From: Gammaproteobacteria bacterium
GTDB lineage: Bacteria; Pseudomonadota; Gammaproteobacteria; JAUIAT01
Length of the DNA stretch: 64,000 nucleotides
Reading direction: 5' to 3'
Assembly: GCA_030425295.1 (NCBI GenBank)
Contig: JAUIAT010000001.1
Location: 161,655-225,654 of the forward strand
The notes under the pieces were generated by a model. That model searched no databases. It was not told where the DNA came from and saw only the letters and a program-made list of their open reading frames with translations. Shown here one piece after another: positions 42,998-51,915 of this stretch. Positions within the stretch are counted from its first letter, which is position 1, and each line of letters begins with the position of its first letter. A program made the position numbers and the translations under genes.

Positions 42998-43654
42998 TCA
43001 CTCAATTAGGTAGCCAATACCGCGGACGGTTTTGATTTTAATTTTTGCTCCCAGCTTTTTTCTCAAATTATGTATATGTACTTCCAGTGCGTTGCTGTCA
43101 ATTTCGTCAGACCAGCCATAAAGTGTTTGTACCAACATTTCACGGCTTAGTACTTTCCCAGGGTTTGCAAGAAGTTTTTCTAGTAAAGCAAACTCACGGC
43201 GTGAAATATTTGCCGGCTTGTTTTTTACATAAACAGTTTGTGTTGATGGGTCGAGCTTAACGCCGTGATATTCAATAAATGGTGATGCTCGTTCTGCGCT
43301 TCTGCGAATTACGGCGCGTAGGCGGGCGGTCAGTTCGCCAAGATCAAATGGTTTGACCATGTAATCATCAGCGCCAGTGTCTAAGCCTTTAATGCGGTCT
43401 TCAATTGTCTCTCTGGCAGTTAAAATCAAGACAGGGGTTGCATTTTTCTTGGTTCTCATGTCCTGCAAGACCTGCAGCCCAGATTGCTTGGGTAAGCCAA
43501 GGTCTAGCACTAAAGCATCAAATGTTTCAACATTTATTGCTATATTAGCAGCTTCGCCATCTTGAACCCAATCAACAGTGAAGCCCTGTTGTTCGAGCCC
43601 TGTTTTAATGCCATCGCCTAATAGTTCATCGTCTTCGACTAATAAAATTCGCAT
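42998..43654 (-). CDS. OmpR-family response regulator, PmrA/QseB-like
   Basis: 218 residues. The receiver domain has the acidic pair VEDDELL, phospho-acceptor Asp in ALVLDLGLPK (about residue 51), Thr in ILTARE and Lys in VKPFDLGEL. The C-terminal winged helix has ISRREFALLEKLL, SREMLVQTLYGW, SNALEVHIHNLRKKL and TVRGIGYLI. In Legionella and Coxiella the PmrA homologue activates icm/dot and effector genes. The start faces a divergent effector-like gene, with two CTTAATTAT repeats in between. Calling it PmrA is reasonable but not proven. Confidence 0.93.
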   Translation of the reverse strand: MRILLVEDDELLGDGIKTGLEQQGFTVDWVQDGEAANIAINVETFDALVLDLGLPKQSGLQVLQDMRTKKNATPVLILTARETIEDRIKGLDTGADDYMVKPFDLGELTARLRAVIRRSAERASPFIEYHGVKLDPSTQTVYVKNKPANISRREFALLEKLLANPGKVLSREMLVQTLYGWSDEIDSNALEVHIHNLRKKLGAKIKIKTVRGIGYLIE

Positions 43655-43663
43655 AATACTTGT

Positions 43664-43695
43664 CTTAATTATTTGTTTAAGCTTTCCTTAATTAT
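43664..43695. promoter_or_regulatory. Two CTTAATTAT direct repeats upstream of the response regulator
   Basis: Exact 9-mers at 43664-43672 and 43687-43695, 23 bp apart (about two helical turns), in the divergent gap. They resemble the Legionellales PmrA box (consensus cTTAATatT, 7 of 9). Could serve autoregulation or control of the divergent gene; inference. Confidence 0.5.
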
Positions 43696-43774
43696 ATATC
43701 AAAAACTCAATATTGTGCTAAAACTTCACATTTATTAACAAAGTATAGTATTGTTGTTTTATGAAGTGCCAAAG

Positions 43775-43823
43775 ATTTATGTTAGGTAGAGGTATTCCTT
43801 GAAGATCTCTATCTAACATAAAT
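43775..43823 (+). promoter_or_regulatory. Long inverted repeat in the leader of the HAD-like gene
   Basis: 17-nt arms ATTTATGTTAGGTAGAG (43775-43791) and CTCTATCTAACATAAAT (43807-43823) with a single mismatch and a 15-nt loop, ending 27 bp before the GTG start. No T-run follows, so an operator or an mRNA leader structure is likelier than a terminator. Confidence 0.75.
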
Positions 43824-43849
43824 TGTTAAGTAGTAAGAGGGATTTATTA

Positions 43850-44929
43850 GTGGCACCAAGTAAAATTTTAGCAATATCTATTGATATGGATGGTTGTATT
43901 TTCAATGAATCTTACTTTCTGACCCAAAGTGTTAAAAAGAGCAACCAAAACATACTTAATTACATTAAGTCTCGTATTGATGACGTTAAACCAGATAAAG
44001 TATTACTCTTAGTTGGTTCGGCACGGCAAGACTACAGGCTGGATCTGTTAAATTCAAACTATAATAATACTCACTCAGCAATTGATGCAATTAGAGAAAT
44101 AGCTATTTCCTTACGTAGTATGTTACCTAAAAATGAAGTAAAAATGGTGCAAATTAATGGGTTGTTGCTTGCCGACTTATATTCTGGAGAGTCTGAAGGA
44201 TACTCCTTTAAATTGATCAAAACCTCCCTTGAAAAAAGTGACTATGATTACTCTACTCATCCATCAATCAATGGATATGATAAAACATCAGAGATAAATA
44301 ATTTTGATGATTATAAATATAATATTCTTTACGCTCAGATTCATAGTTTATCCAGCAGATTTGAGGGTTCGAAAATTTACTTTGACTTTGTTGATGATAG
44401 GAGTGATATTCACGCTGTTTTGTACGCAATGTTCAATAGTTTTTCGAAGTATCTTCCTATAAATGTGCAATTAAGGTTAAATAGTTATTCTGGTTGTAAA
44501 GTACTTAATTTCTCTGAGAAGTACTATAAAGGGCAAGCATTTCTGCCCGGATATGGAGATTATGATCCATATTATGCTGAAAATATAAAGTTCTTGCCGA
44601 ATGTGTCACAGATAGTTGGGAAGCAGATTTTTAGTATGAAGGTTAATTTGCCTCAGATATGTGAATATGTTTTTCATAAGGTAAAAGGGCATATTGACGA
44701 TTTTGAAATGCAGAAGAAAGCATCGTTACAAAAATTATTAGAAGTTCACACTTTATCTGATGATGAATTATTTGAAAAAAGTGCCAAGCATAAAAGTAGT
44801 TCTTTGCCGGGAAATAGTCTACGTTGTTTAGGTACTTTTAGCACATCTAATAATACCAATAGTACCAAGGTTAAGAATTTTGAATGTGAAGATGAAGATC
44901 TGGAAGTCTCAAGTGTAATGTCAATATAG
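43850..44929 (+). CDS. HAD-like orphan protein, candidate type IV effector
   Basis: 359 residues from GTG 43850, chosen because AAGAGG lies 9 nt upstream; the frame extends to a TTG at 43823 inside the hairpin. The N-terminus KILAISIDMDGCIFNESYF matches the HAD-superfamily motif I (D-x-D-G), followed by VLLLVGSARQDYRLDLL (motif II-like S) and a later YFDFVDDRSDIH (motif IV-like DD). The C-terminal 100 residues are charged, ending in an acidic block FECEDEDLEVSSVMSI reminiscent of E-block secretion signals. It is divergent from a PmrA-like regulator. Phosphatase-like fold plus secretion is inference. Confidence 0.7.
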   Translation: MAPSKILAISIDMDGCIFNESYFLTQSVKKSNQNILNYIKSRIDDVKPDKVLLLVGSARQDYRLDLLNSNYNNTHSAIDAIREIAISLRSMLPKNEVKMVQINGLLLADLYSGESEGYSFKLIKTSLEKSDYDYSTHPSINGYDKTSEINNFDDYKYNILYAQIHSLSSRFEGSKIYFDFVDDRSDIHAVLYAMFNSFSKYLPINVQLRLNSYSGCKVLNFSEKYYKGQAFLPGYGDYDPYYAENIKFLPNVSQIVGKQIFSMKVNLPQICEYVFHKVKGHIDDFEMQKKASLQKLLEVHTLSDDELFEKSAKHKSSSLPGNSLRCLGTFSTSNNTNSTKVKNFECEDEDLEVSSVMSI

Positions 44930-44932
44930 GCC

Positions 44933-46018
44933 TTAAAGTATTTTTGAAATAGCCTCTATTCTTGCTTTATCAATGGCTTTCCCTATCTCGAGTCCCTTTA
45001 AGCCTTGTTTGACGAAAGGTTCAGCAGTAATTTGGTTTGCAGATTCATAAACTTCATCGCATTTTTCTGCTTTTAAAATCCCATTGCATTCTTCGCAATA
45101 TTTGCAAACTTCTAATAAAATTTTGAACCTTTCTGGGCGACGGAAAGCGTCAACCATTTTTAGCCATTGCAAGTATTCTTCTGCATTGTTGTTTTCTATA
45201 TTGGCCCATATAGGGCATGATTCATGGGATAAATAAGCAATCTCATGATATTTTTTCGGAGTGTTTAGGCGTTGGTCTATAAGCTTAATGTGGTAAGAGT
45301 CAGTGTGATAAAGTAATGCAGCCCATAGTACTTCGGGGCGCAACCCTAAAGATGCCGCATAAGCTAATCTCTTTATGGCAATTTCAACTTCTTCTAGTTC
45401 TGGAAATAAAATTTTTAATGCATCGCATAGTTCGAGGTATTCAAAAAACCTTGATGGCACTTCTTCGTTTAGTGCTCTTGCTATTTCTTTCCAAACTCTT
45501 TGTGGTTCAAGTGCTTCTATTTCATTGCTGGCAGAAATTTCTTGCATCATATGAAGCGTGTCAGGGTGTAAGTTGAACTCGGGTAGTTTTGCAGCAAACC
45601 TTGCGACGCGTATCACACGCAGTGGATCTTCAATGAAAGCTTTAGATACATGGCGAAATATTTTGTTTTTTAGATCTTTTTGTCCATTATAAGGATCAAT
45701 AATATTACCGTCATCATCTTGAGCTATAGCATTTATTGTTAGATCTCGACGTTTAAGATCTTCTTCTAGTGTTACATCGATTCCAGTATGGAAGACAAAG
45801 CCTTTGTAGCCTCGGCCTTGCTTGCGTTCAGTACGAGCTAATGCGTATTCTTCATTGGTTTTTGGGTGTAAAAATACTGGAAAGTCTTTGCCTACAGGTT
45901 TGAAGCCCAGCTCAATCATCTGCTCAGGCGTGGCTCCAACAATAACCCAGTCATTTTCTTTTACTTCACGACCTAATAAAGAGTCCCTAACTGCCCCGCC
46001 TACCAAATAAATTTGCAT
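44933..46018 (-). CDS. cca: CCA-adding enzyme (tRNA nucleotidyltransferase)
   Basis: 361 residues, class II. Motif A region IYLVGGAVRDSLLGREVKEND with catalytic carboxylates E and D in KENDW (E. coli has DRD), then ALARTERKQGRGYKGF, the template-site RRDLTINAIAQDD and EDPLRVIRVARFAAK. The C-terminal half is shorter than E. coli Cca (412) and lacks a recognisable HD phosphohydrolase motif, so it is of the short type. It adds or repairs the tRNA 3' CCA. Its 3' end abuts the HAD-like gene (3-bp gap). Confidence 0.94.
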   Translation of the reverse strand: MQIYLVGGAVRDSLLGREVKENDWVIVGATPEQMIELGFKPVGKDFPVFLHPKTNEEYALARTERKQGRGYKGFVFHTGIDVTLEEDLKRRDLTINAIAQDDDGNIIDPYNGQKDLKNKIFRHVSKAFIEDPLRVIRVARFAAKLPEFNLHPDTLHMMQEISASNEIEALEPQRVWKEIARALNEEVPSRFFEYLELCDALKILFPELEEVEIAIKRLAYAASLGLRPEVLWAALLYHTDSYHIKLIDQRLNTPKKYHEIAYLSHESCPIWANIENNNAEEYLQWLKMVDAFRRPERFKILLEVCKYCEECNGILKAEKCDEVYESANQITAEPFVKQGLKGLEIGKAIDKARIEAISKIL

Positions 46019-46081
46019 AATATCAACCGCTTTGGTTAAACTCTTTCAAAACACTATAACTTGTAATATACAGGAAATAAT

Positions 46082-46963
46082 ATGCTCTTGCATCGCTCAT
46101 TTTGGCAATATTTGTTGCCACAGCATTTATTAAGCAGATTAGCAGGTAAAGTTTGCTCATCAGAAGCTCCGTGGCTTAAGAGGCTATTAATTAATAGTTT
46201 TATAAGGCACTACCCTGTAAATATGGATGAAGCTGAGCAGTCTGACCCAAACAGCTACGCTAGTTTTAATGCTTTTTTTACAAGGTCTCTAAATGCACAA
46301 GCTAGAATTATGCCAGAAGATCATAACTGTGTAATTTCCCCAGTAGATGGTTGTATTAGTCAAGTAGGGTGTGCTACAGATGGTAGATTAATTCAGGCCA
46401 AAGGTCATGATTTTTCTGTCGATGATTTACTAGCTGACGGGTCATTAGGGCGGACTTTTCGTAATGCTCCATTTACAACGTTGTACTTAGCCCCAGCTGA
46501 TTATCATAGAGTTCATATGCCTATTGCTGGTAAGTTAAAGCAGATGATTTATGTGCCTGGTAAGTTGTTTTCGGTAAATAAAACTACAGCAAAAAATATC
46601 AATAATTTATTTGCGCGTAATGAAAGAGTTGTTTTTGTTTTTGATACAGAAATAGGTGAGATGGCTCTAGTTATGGTCGGCGCAATTATGGTGGGAAGTG
46701 TAGTTACAGAAAAAGAAGGGCAAATTGCCCCAGGACCATTTACTAGAACTGTTGAACAATGGACGTATAGTGATCCTATTGAATATAGCCAGGGTCAGGA
46801 GCTTGCGCATTTCCAGATGGGTTCAACTGTTATTTTATTATTTTCTAAAGGTTCTGTTGATTGGCAGAAAAATCTTCAAGAAGATTCGGTAGTTCGTCTT
46901 TATCAGCCCTTAGCTGATTTTACAGAAGAAATTATTACTCAAGATGATGTTTTGGGTTCTTAG
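46082..46963 (+). CDS. psd: Phosphatidylserine decarboxylase proenzyme
   Basis: 293 residues. It makes phosphatidylethanolamine from phosphatidylserine. Key blocks: YASFNAFFTRSL, SPVDGCISQVG (Asp of the triad), PADYHRVHMPIAG (His) and the self-cleavage site FQMGSTVILLF, where Gly-Ser splits to leave the pyruvoyl Ser on the alpha chain. AGGA lies before the ATG. It begins 63 bp after the divergent cca start. Confidence 0.96.
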   Translation: MLLHRSFWQYLLPQHLLSRLAGKVCSSEAPWLKRLLINSFIRHYPVNMDEAEQSDPNSYASFNAFFTRSLNAQARIMPEDHNCVISPVDGCISQVGCATDGRLIQAKGHDFSVDDLLADGSLGRTFRNAPFTTLYLAPADYHRVHMPIAGKLKQMIYVPGKLFSVNKTTAKNINNLFARNERVVFVFDTEIGEMALVMVGAIMVGSVVTEKEGQIAPGPFTRTVEQWTYSDPIEYSQGQELAHFQMGSTVILLFSKGSVDWQKNLQEDSVVRLYQPLADFTEEIITQDDVLGS

Positions 46964-46997
46964 CTAGTTATCTAAAGCTATTTAGAGCAGGTTTGTA

Positions 46998-47330
46998 ATG
47001 AAAAATAATAATGTTTATTGGGTGTGCATTTTGAGGTGTGAAAACGATTCTTTATACACTGGCTACACATCTGATCTCGTTAGAAGATATAAAGAGCATC
47101 TGGAAGGTTCAGCAAAATCTAAATATACAAGAAGCTTTAAACCTATCTGTATTGCCCAGTACTGGAAGATTGAAGGTAGTAAAAGCTTAGCTCTTCAAGT
47201 AGAAAAATACATTAAAAAGCTTTCTAAAAAAAATAAAACAGAGTTACTTCAGGAGCCATTTTTTCTTACTGAGAAGTTTGGGAAAGAGGTTATAGTTAGT
47301 AACTTGGTTGAGCCACTAGTCTTTGGGTAG
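46998..47330 (+). CDS. GIY-YIG nuclease-domain protein (YhbQ-like)
   Basis: 110 residues. The GIY-YIG signature appears as VYWVCILRCENDSLYTGYTSDLVRRYKEH, with the Arg and YTGYT, then KYTRSFKPI and the Glu region QVEKYIKKLSKKNK. Length and layout match the short UPF0213/YhbQ group, some of which cut DNA. An extra 15-residue tail (KEVIVSNLVEPLVFG) is present. It lies 34 bp after psd. Confidence 0.88.
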   Translation: MKNNNVYWVCILRCENDSLYTGYTSDLVRRYKEHLEGSAKSKYTRSFKPICIAQYWKIEGSKSLALQVEKYIKKLSKKNKTELLQEPFFLTEKFGKEVIVSNLVEPLVFG

Positions 47331-47413
47331 AGGTTCGATGTAAAGCCTGTGTAGTAAGTTCGAAAAGGCTGGCAGCCTTTTCATTTGCATAAATAAACAT
47401 TGTTGAGCTACAA

Positions 47414-47866
47414 ATGAAAATATATATCGATGCAGATGCTTGTCCACAAGCCGTGAAACAAATTTTGTTTAAGGCGGCAATTCGGACTAATAGCCAATTA
47501 ATTTTGGTTGCTAATAAACCACTTTTCGTTCCGAGAAACCCATTAATAAAAATGGTGCGTGTAATGAGTGGTGCGGATATTGCAGATAATTATATTGCCG
47601 AACATGTAGAAGCTAATGATCTAGTTATTACAGCTGATATTCCATTGGCAGATAGGGTGATTGAAAAGCACGCTGTAGCATTAAATCCACGCGGTGAATT
47701 TTACACGAAAGAAAACATCAAAGAGCACTTATCTTCACGAAATTCTATGCATGATTTGAGATCTTGTGGTGTTATGACAGGTGGCCCAAAACCGTTAGAT
47801 CAAAAAGATGTCAGAATATTTGCCAACGCATTAGATAGATATTTAACAAAATTTGCTAAACGTTAA
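47414..47866 (+). CDS. yaiI: UPF0178 family protein (YaiI)
   Basis: 150 residues, MKIYIDADACPQAVKQILF with the DADACP signature, then GADIADNYIAEHV, DLVITADIPLADRVIEK, ALNPRGEFYT and GPKPLDQKDVRIFANALDRYL. This is the YaiI/YqxD family, a NYN-like nuclease fold of unknown substrate. Start ATG is preceded by GAG at about 8 nt. Confidence 0.93.
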   Translation: MKIYIDADACPQAVKQILFKAAIRTNSQLILVANKPLFVPRNPLIKMVRVMSGADIADNYIAEHVEANDLVITADIPLADRVIEKHAVALNPRGEFYTKENIKEHLSSRNSMHDLRSCGVMTGGPKPLDQKDVRIFANALDRYLTKFAKR

Positions 47867-48045
47867 TTTTTTATCCTAATTTGTAAATAAATATTTAAAA
47901 TTTCAAGTATAAAGTTTATGAAAAAAGACTATCAGTCGCAGTCGCTTCAAGCTAGATTCTGAGTGTGCTCAGGCACCACGAATTTAGCAAAATGATTTGT
48001 GAAAAGTTGCTATAAAAATTGGAAGTTTTAGAGTTTTATAGCTTG

Positions 48046-48609
48046 CTACTTGAGATAAAAGTCCTGAATTATCTTGTATTCTGAACCTTCCTGTTTAGCG
48101 GTGCTTTCAAATACTGCAATTCTGTTAATTGATATTTCAGTTGGAATTTTAGTGCTAATATTCGTGAAGTCTAATTGCAGATCATGCTTATATCGCATTA
48201 AAGTAATATGTGGGAAAAAACTATGTTTTTTTGTTGGTAAGTTTAAATCTATAAGCATTTCTTCTAAATTTTCATGCAAATCAAAAATTTTATCTGTCTG
48301 TTTAATCGGCACAATTAATGTGTGTGGGTGATTTGGTGGAAATGTATTTAGTGGGTTAGTTTGTGCTTTGAATTTTTTAATGTTTTTTATTTTGTTGGAA
48401 ATAGTAGTTAATAGTTCATCAAGTTTAGCTTTGTTAATTTCACCTAAGAAATTTAAGGTTAAATGCAAATTTGCGCGAGGAGTCCAACGCACGGGATTAT
48501 CATCTCGATATTTGCTTTTTAACTCATCAATTGCCGAACAGCAAGCTTCTGTCATTTCATAATCAAGGCAGGCTGCGATAAAACATCTAATTCGGGGTTT
48601 GTTTTGCAA
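48046..48609 (-). CDS. thpR: RNA 2',3'-cyclic phosphodiesterase ThpR (LigT family)
   Basis: 187 residues of the 2H phosphoesterase family. Both HxTx motifs are visible: NLHLTLNFLG (about 46-55) and FFPHITLMRYK (about 133-143). It opens MQNKPRIRCFIAACLDYE, as in LigT/ThpR (RLFIAI). It hydrolyses 2',3'-cyclic phosphates on RNA ends. A stand-alone minus-strand gene divergent from xthA across a repeat-filled gap. Confidence 0.9.
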   Translation of the reverse strand: MQNKPRIRCFIAACLDYEMTEACCSAIDELKSKYRDDNPVRWTPRANLHLTLNFLGEINKAKLDELLTTISNKIKNIKKFKAQTNPLNTFPPNHPHTLIVPIKQTDKIFDLHENLEEMLIDLNLPTKKHSFFPHITLMRYKHDLQLDFTNISTKIPTEISINRIAVFESTAKQEGSEYKIIQDFYLK

Positions 48610-48660
48610 AGTTTGTCATCCTAAAATTAGACAAAAAATTTTCAATATTAAAAAATGTTA

Positions 48661-48768
48661 TTCCGCGGCTTGACCGCGGGATCTATTTATATAATATCTA
48701 TTTTATGGCTCCCGCGGTCAAGCCGCGGGATGACAGAGGGATTCTACGCGGGATGACAGAGGAATTCT
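48661..48768. repeat. Pair of inverted family-A palindromes plus 21-nt tandem copy before xthA
   Basis: TTCCGCGGCTTGACCGCGGG (48661-48680) and its inverted partner CCCGCGGTCAAGCCGCGGGA (48711-48730) lie 30 bp apart. The second is followed by a direct duplication GCGGGATGACAGAGG-A/G-ATTCT (48726-48747 and 48748-48768). The array ends 6 bp before the xthA start, and its GAGGA may act as the xthA ribosome binding site. Confidence 0.88.
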
Positions 48769-48774
48769 AATATT

Positions 48775-49560
48775 ATGACTTTAACAATAGCATCAGTAAA
48801 TCTCAATGGTATACGTGCAGCAACTCGCAAAGGTTTTATGGATTGGTTAAAGGCCAATCCTGTTGATATCGTATGCATCCAAGAAACTAAAGCGCAAGTA
48901 AATGACATGGAAGCAACCCATCTTTGTCCTGAAGGTTATCATTGTTACTTTAATGATGCTGAAAAAAAAGGTTATTCTGGGGTTGCTATTTTTAGTAAGG
49001 TTGAGCCAGATACTGTTACGACTGGTCTTGGAATTGAATGGGCTGATCAAGAAGGGCGTTATATACAGGCAAATTATGGTGATCTAACGGTTGCCTCACT
49101 TTATTTACCATCAGGATCAAGTGGAGATCATCGTCAAGACCTGAAGTTTGATTTTATGGATAAATATACAGAGCAACTAGAAGAAATAGCTAAGCAAACT
49201 GAAAGGTCTTACGTGATATGTGGTGATTGGAATATTGTTCATACTAAAAAAGATATTAAAAATTGGAGTAGTAACCAAAAGAGTTCTGGTTGCTTGCCAG
49301 AAGAACGAGCCTGGTTGGATAAGCTTTTTAATGAGTTAGGTCTAATTGATGCATTTCGTGTTGTTAATCAAGAAGAAGATCAATATACCTGGTGGAGTTA
49401 TCGTGCCAATGCTTGGGCAAATAATGTTGGTTGGCGTATTGATTATCAGATTATCACCCCAGATTTGAGAGAAAAGGTTGTCTCGACTAAAATTCACAGA
49501 GACCAAAGATTTTCCGATCATGCCCCTTTAGTATTAGAGTATAATTTAGATCTGAAATAA
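48775..49560 (+). CDS. xthA: Exodeoxyribonuclease III
   Basis: A 261-residue AP endonuclease/3' exonuclease of base-excision repair. Motifs: LTIASVNLNGIRAATRKGF, IVCIQETKAQ (metal Glu), GYSGVAIFSK, VICGDWNIVHTKKDI (Asp, Asn), NVGWRIDYQI and the catalytic SDHAPLVLEY (Asp-His). The tight link to an upstream repeat array suggests the repeat inserted right against the coding start. Confidence 0.95.
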   Translation: MTLTIASVNLNGIRAATRKGFMDWLKANPVDIVCIQETKAQVNDMEATHLCPEGYHCYFNDAEKKGYSGVAIFSKVEPDTVTTGLGIEWADQEGRYIQANYGDLTVASLYLPSGSSGDHRQDLKFDFMDKYTEQLEEIAKQTERSYVICGDWNIVHTKKDIKNWSSNQKSSGCLPEERAWLDKLFNELGLIDAFRVVNQEEDQYTWWSYRANAWANNVGWRIDYQIITPDLREKVVSTKIHRDQRFSDHAPLVLEYNLDLK

Positions 49561-49571
49561 TTAATTTTAAA

Positions 49572-50132
49572 TTATTTCTCTTGCATCTCAGGTATGAAAA
49601 TTTTCTCTCGATAAAACTTAAGTTCATTAATTGAATCGCGTATATCATCAAGAGCTAGGTGACTACCTTGCTTTTGTGTGCCTTGCATTAATTTAGGGTG
49701 CCAGCGCTTAACCAATTCTTTTATTGTGGTTACATCAATATGTCGGTAGTGAAAATATCTTTCTAACGTCGGCATGAGTCGATGTAGAAATCTGCGATCT
49801 TGGCAGATACTGTTGCCACACATTGGAGATTTGCCCGCAGGTACATGTTGTTCTAAGAATTGTATGGTTAATTTTTCTGCTTCTTCAGCTGATACATTGC
49901 TTTCACGAACTCTTTCCCATAGGCCAGATTTACCGTGCTGTTTTTGGTTCCAGTCATCCATATCTTCCATTATTGACTCAGGTTGATGAATTGCGAGAAC
50001 AGGGCCAACAGCAATTTCATTGAGCTGTGCATCAGTTACAATAGTTGCAATTTCAATAATGTAATCATTATCAGTATCAAGACCTGTCATTTCAAGGTCT
50101 ATCCAAATAAGGTTAGATGATTTAGGTTTCAT
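49572..50132 (-). CDS. orn: Oligoribonuclease
   Basis: A 186-residue DEDDh 3'-5' exonuclease that finishes degradation of 2-5-nt RNA and pGpG. Exo [13 protein letters not shown], Exo [16 protein letters not shown], Exo [14 protein letters not shown]. Length matches E. coli Orn (181). Convergent with xthA; the two stop codons are 11 bp apart with an AT-rich 9-bp inverted repeat (49554-49578) covering both ends. Confidence 0.96.
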   Translation of the reverse strand: MKPKSSNLIWIDLEMTGLDTDNDYIIEIATIVTDAQLNEIAVGPVLAIHQPESIMEDMDDWNQKQHGKSGLWERVRESNVSAEEAEKLTIQFLEQHVPAGKSPMCGNSICQDRRFLHRLMPTLERYFHYRHIDVTTIKELVKRWHPKLMQGTQKQGSHLALDDIRDSINELKFYREKIFIPEMQEK

Positions 50133-50717
50133 ATTATTTTACGCTTTTTCGTTTCTGGATCCATTCAGTAAAGTTTAGTTGGAATTAGAATTTTGTCAAT
50201 TGTGGTAGGATTTGATTGTAGAAACAAAGTAGTAATGTCTGGTTTGATATTGTGGTGGGGTTTGATTCAGGGCAAACGCATATAAATTTGCACAATTGAC
50301 TAAAACTAACGCAGCCCGTAACTGTGTAACAAGTTTCACTGCCTATGCTATCACTATTTCCTAATTTATCACCTCAAGAACTATAGCTGTCATCTTGAGC
50401 GTAAACTGCAACTGTCATCTAGAGCGTAAACTACAACTGTCATCTCGAGCGTAGTCGAGAGATCTGAAAATATAATTCAGTTAGATCTCTCCATTACGCA
50501 CCTTCGGTGCTCCAGTCGAGATGACGTAGGAACGCACCTTTGGTGCTTCTGTCGAGATGATGTAGGAGCGCACTTTTGGTGCTCCAGTCGAGATGACGTT
50601 TTATCATTCCAAGTGCTATAATTATCATCACGAGCGCCATAATTGTCATAAGACCCTGTGCATTTTACTCAATCAATTGTTATACTTGTCAGTCCAGAAT
50701 TTTAGAAGGTATTTTGC
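50133..50717. other. 585-bp intergenic region with family-B repeats, upstream of rph
   Basis: No gene seen. The left 250 bp is AT-rich without clear structure. From about 50390 it is filled with the family-B repeat listed separately, then an 85-bp AT-rich stretch that should carry the rph promoter (TATACTT near 50681). Confidence 0.7.
50439..50597. repeat. Family-B repeat with three 36-bp tandem units
   Basis: GTCATCTCGAGCGTAGTCGA (50439-50458) is followed by AGATCTCTCCATTACGCACC... (50483-50525, the inverse of 61516-61560). The last 36 bp then repeat twice more (50526-50561 and 50562-50597), each holding CGCACCTTTGGTGC-like and CAGTCGAGATGA-like parts. Further degraded TGTCATCT-AGAGCGTAAACT copies precede it (50390-50438). 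Confidence 0.88.
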
Positions 50718-51434
50718 ATGAGACCAAGTAAGCGTAAGCTAGATCAGTTAAGGGATATAAAGATTACCCGTAACTTTACAAAACATGCTCCAGGCTCAGT
50801 TTTAATAGAGTTTGGTGATACGAGAGTTTTATGCACTGCATCAGTTAAACCAGGGGTTCCAAGGTTTCTTAGGGATGCAGGGCAAGGTTGGCTTACGGCA
50901 GAATATGGTATGTTGCCAGGCTCTACTCATGATCGCATTGATCGTGAGGCAGCAAGAGGTAAGCAAGGTGGGCGTACAGTAGAAATTCAACGTTTAATTG
51001 GTCGTGCTTTGCGTGCAGCAGTTGATTTAAAGAAAATAGGTTGTAATACAATTACTATTGACTGTGATGTTCTTCAGGCTGATGGTGGCACCAGAACTGC
51101 ATCTATAACAGGTGCATGTGTTGCTTTAGTAGATGCGCTTAATTACATGAAAAAGAATAAGATGATCCGCAAAAATCCACTTAAGTTTATGATAGCTGCA
51201 GTTTCTGTAGGAGTTTATAATGGTTCACCAGTTGTTGATTTAGATTATGCAGAAGATTCTGAAGCTAATACTGATATGAATGTTATCATGACTGAATCAG
51301 ATGAGTTTATTGAGCTTCAAGGTACAGCTGAAGATGGACCATTTAACATCGATCATCTGAATGAGATGATTCAGTTGGCTCATCAAGGTTGTGCTGACTT
51401 AATTGAGCTTCAGAAAAAGGCCCTAAATGATTAA
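50718..51434 (+). CDS. rph: Ribonuclease PH
   Basis: A 238-residue phosphorolytic exoribonuclease that trims tRNA 3' ends. [20 protein letters not shown] start, [66 protein letters not shown] and [18 protein letters not shown] all fit. It overlaps ispF by 8 nt, and ispF overlaps surE by 1 nt, so these genes form an operon. Confidence 0.97.
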   Translation: MRPSKRKLDQLRDIKITRNFTKHAPGSVLIEFGDTRVLCTASVKPGVPRFLRDAGQGWLTAEYGMLPGSTHDRIDREAARGKQGGRTVEIQRLIGRALRAAVDLKKIGCNTITIDCDVLQADGGTRTASITGACVALVDALNYMKKNKMIRKNPLKFMIAAVSVGVYNGSPVVDLDYAEDSEANTDMNVIMTESDEFIELQGTAEDGPFNIDHLNEMIQLAHQGCADLIELQKKALND

Positions 51435-51915
51435 AATTGGATTCGGTACAGACGTCCATAAATTAAAACCATCAGATAGGGGTTTTATGTTAATTGGAGG
51501 TGTCAAAGTCCCTAGTAAAGTTGAAGTCGTTGCGCATTCTGATGGCGATGTTTTATTGCATGCCATAGCAGATGCTTTGCTTGGTGCAGCAGGTTTAGGG
51601 GATATAGGTTTGCACTACCCTGATACATCCGATCATACTGAGAATATGGATAGTCGTCAGATAATCCGTGATATAAACGGCCTGCTTGCCAAGAAGGGTT
51701 TTACGATTAACAATATAGACTCAACTATAACTGCAGAAGCTCCTAAAATGAGGCCTTATATCGAGAGAATGGAAGCAATAATTGCCGATGATCTCAACTT
51801 AGATGCATCGCAAATAAATATTAAAGCCACAACTAGTGAAAAAATGGGCTTCGTGGGTCGCGAAGAGGGCATTAAAGCAGAAGCTGTAGCTTTAATAACG
51901 AAAGAGATTAGTTAA
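51427..51915 (+). CDS. ispF: 2-C-methyl-D-erythritol 2,4-cyclodiphosphate synthase
   Basis: 162 residues; a step of the MEP isoprenoid pathway. Metal and substrate motifs: FGTDVHKL (Asp-x-His), [28 protein letters not shown] and [15 protein letters not shown]. Overlaps the end of rph by 8 nt and its stop overlaps the surE ATG (TAATG). ispD, often adjacent, is not in the window. Confidence 0.97.
   Translation: MIKIGFGTDVHKLKPSDRGFMLIGGVKVPSKVEVVAHSDGDVLLHAIADALLGAAGLGDIGLHYPDTSDHTENMDSRQIIRDINGLLAKKGFTINNIDSTITAEAPKMRPYIERMEAIIADDLNLDASQINIKATTSEKMGFVGREEGIKAEAVALITKEIS

Noticed and set aside
50439..50597. Tandem 36-bp units as a CRISPR array
   Set aside because: The units are contiguous without spacers and no cas gene is near; they are a tandem repeat.
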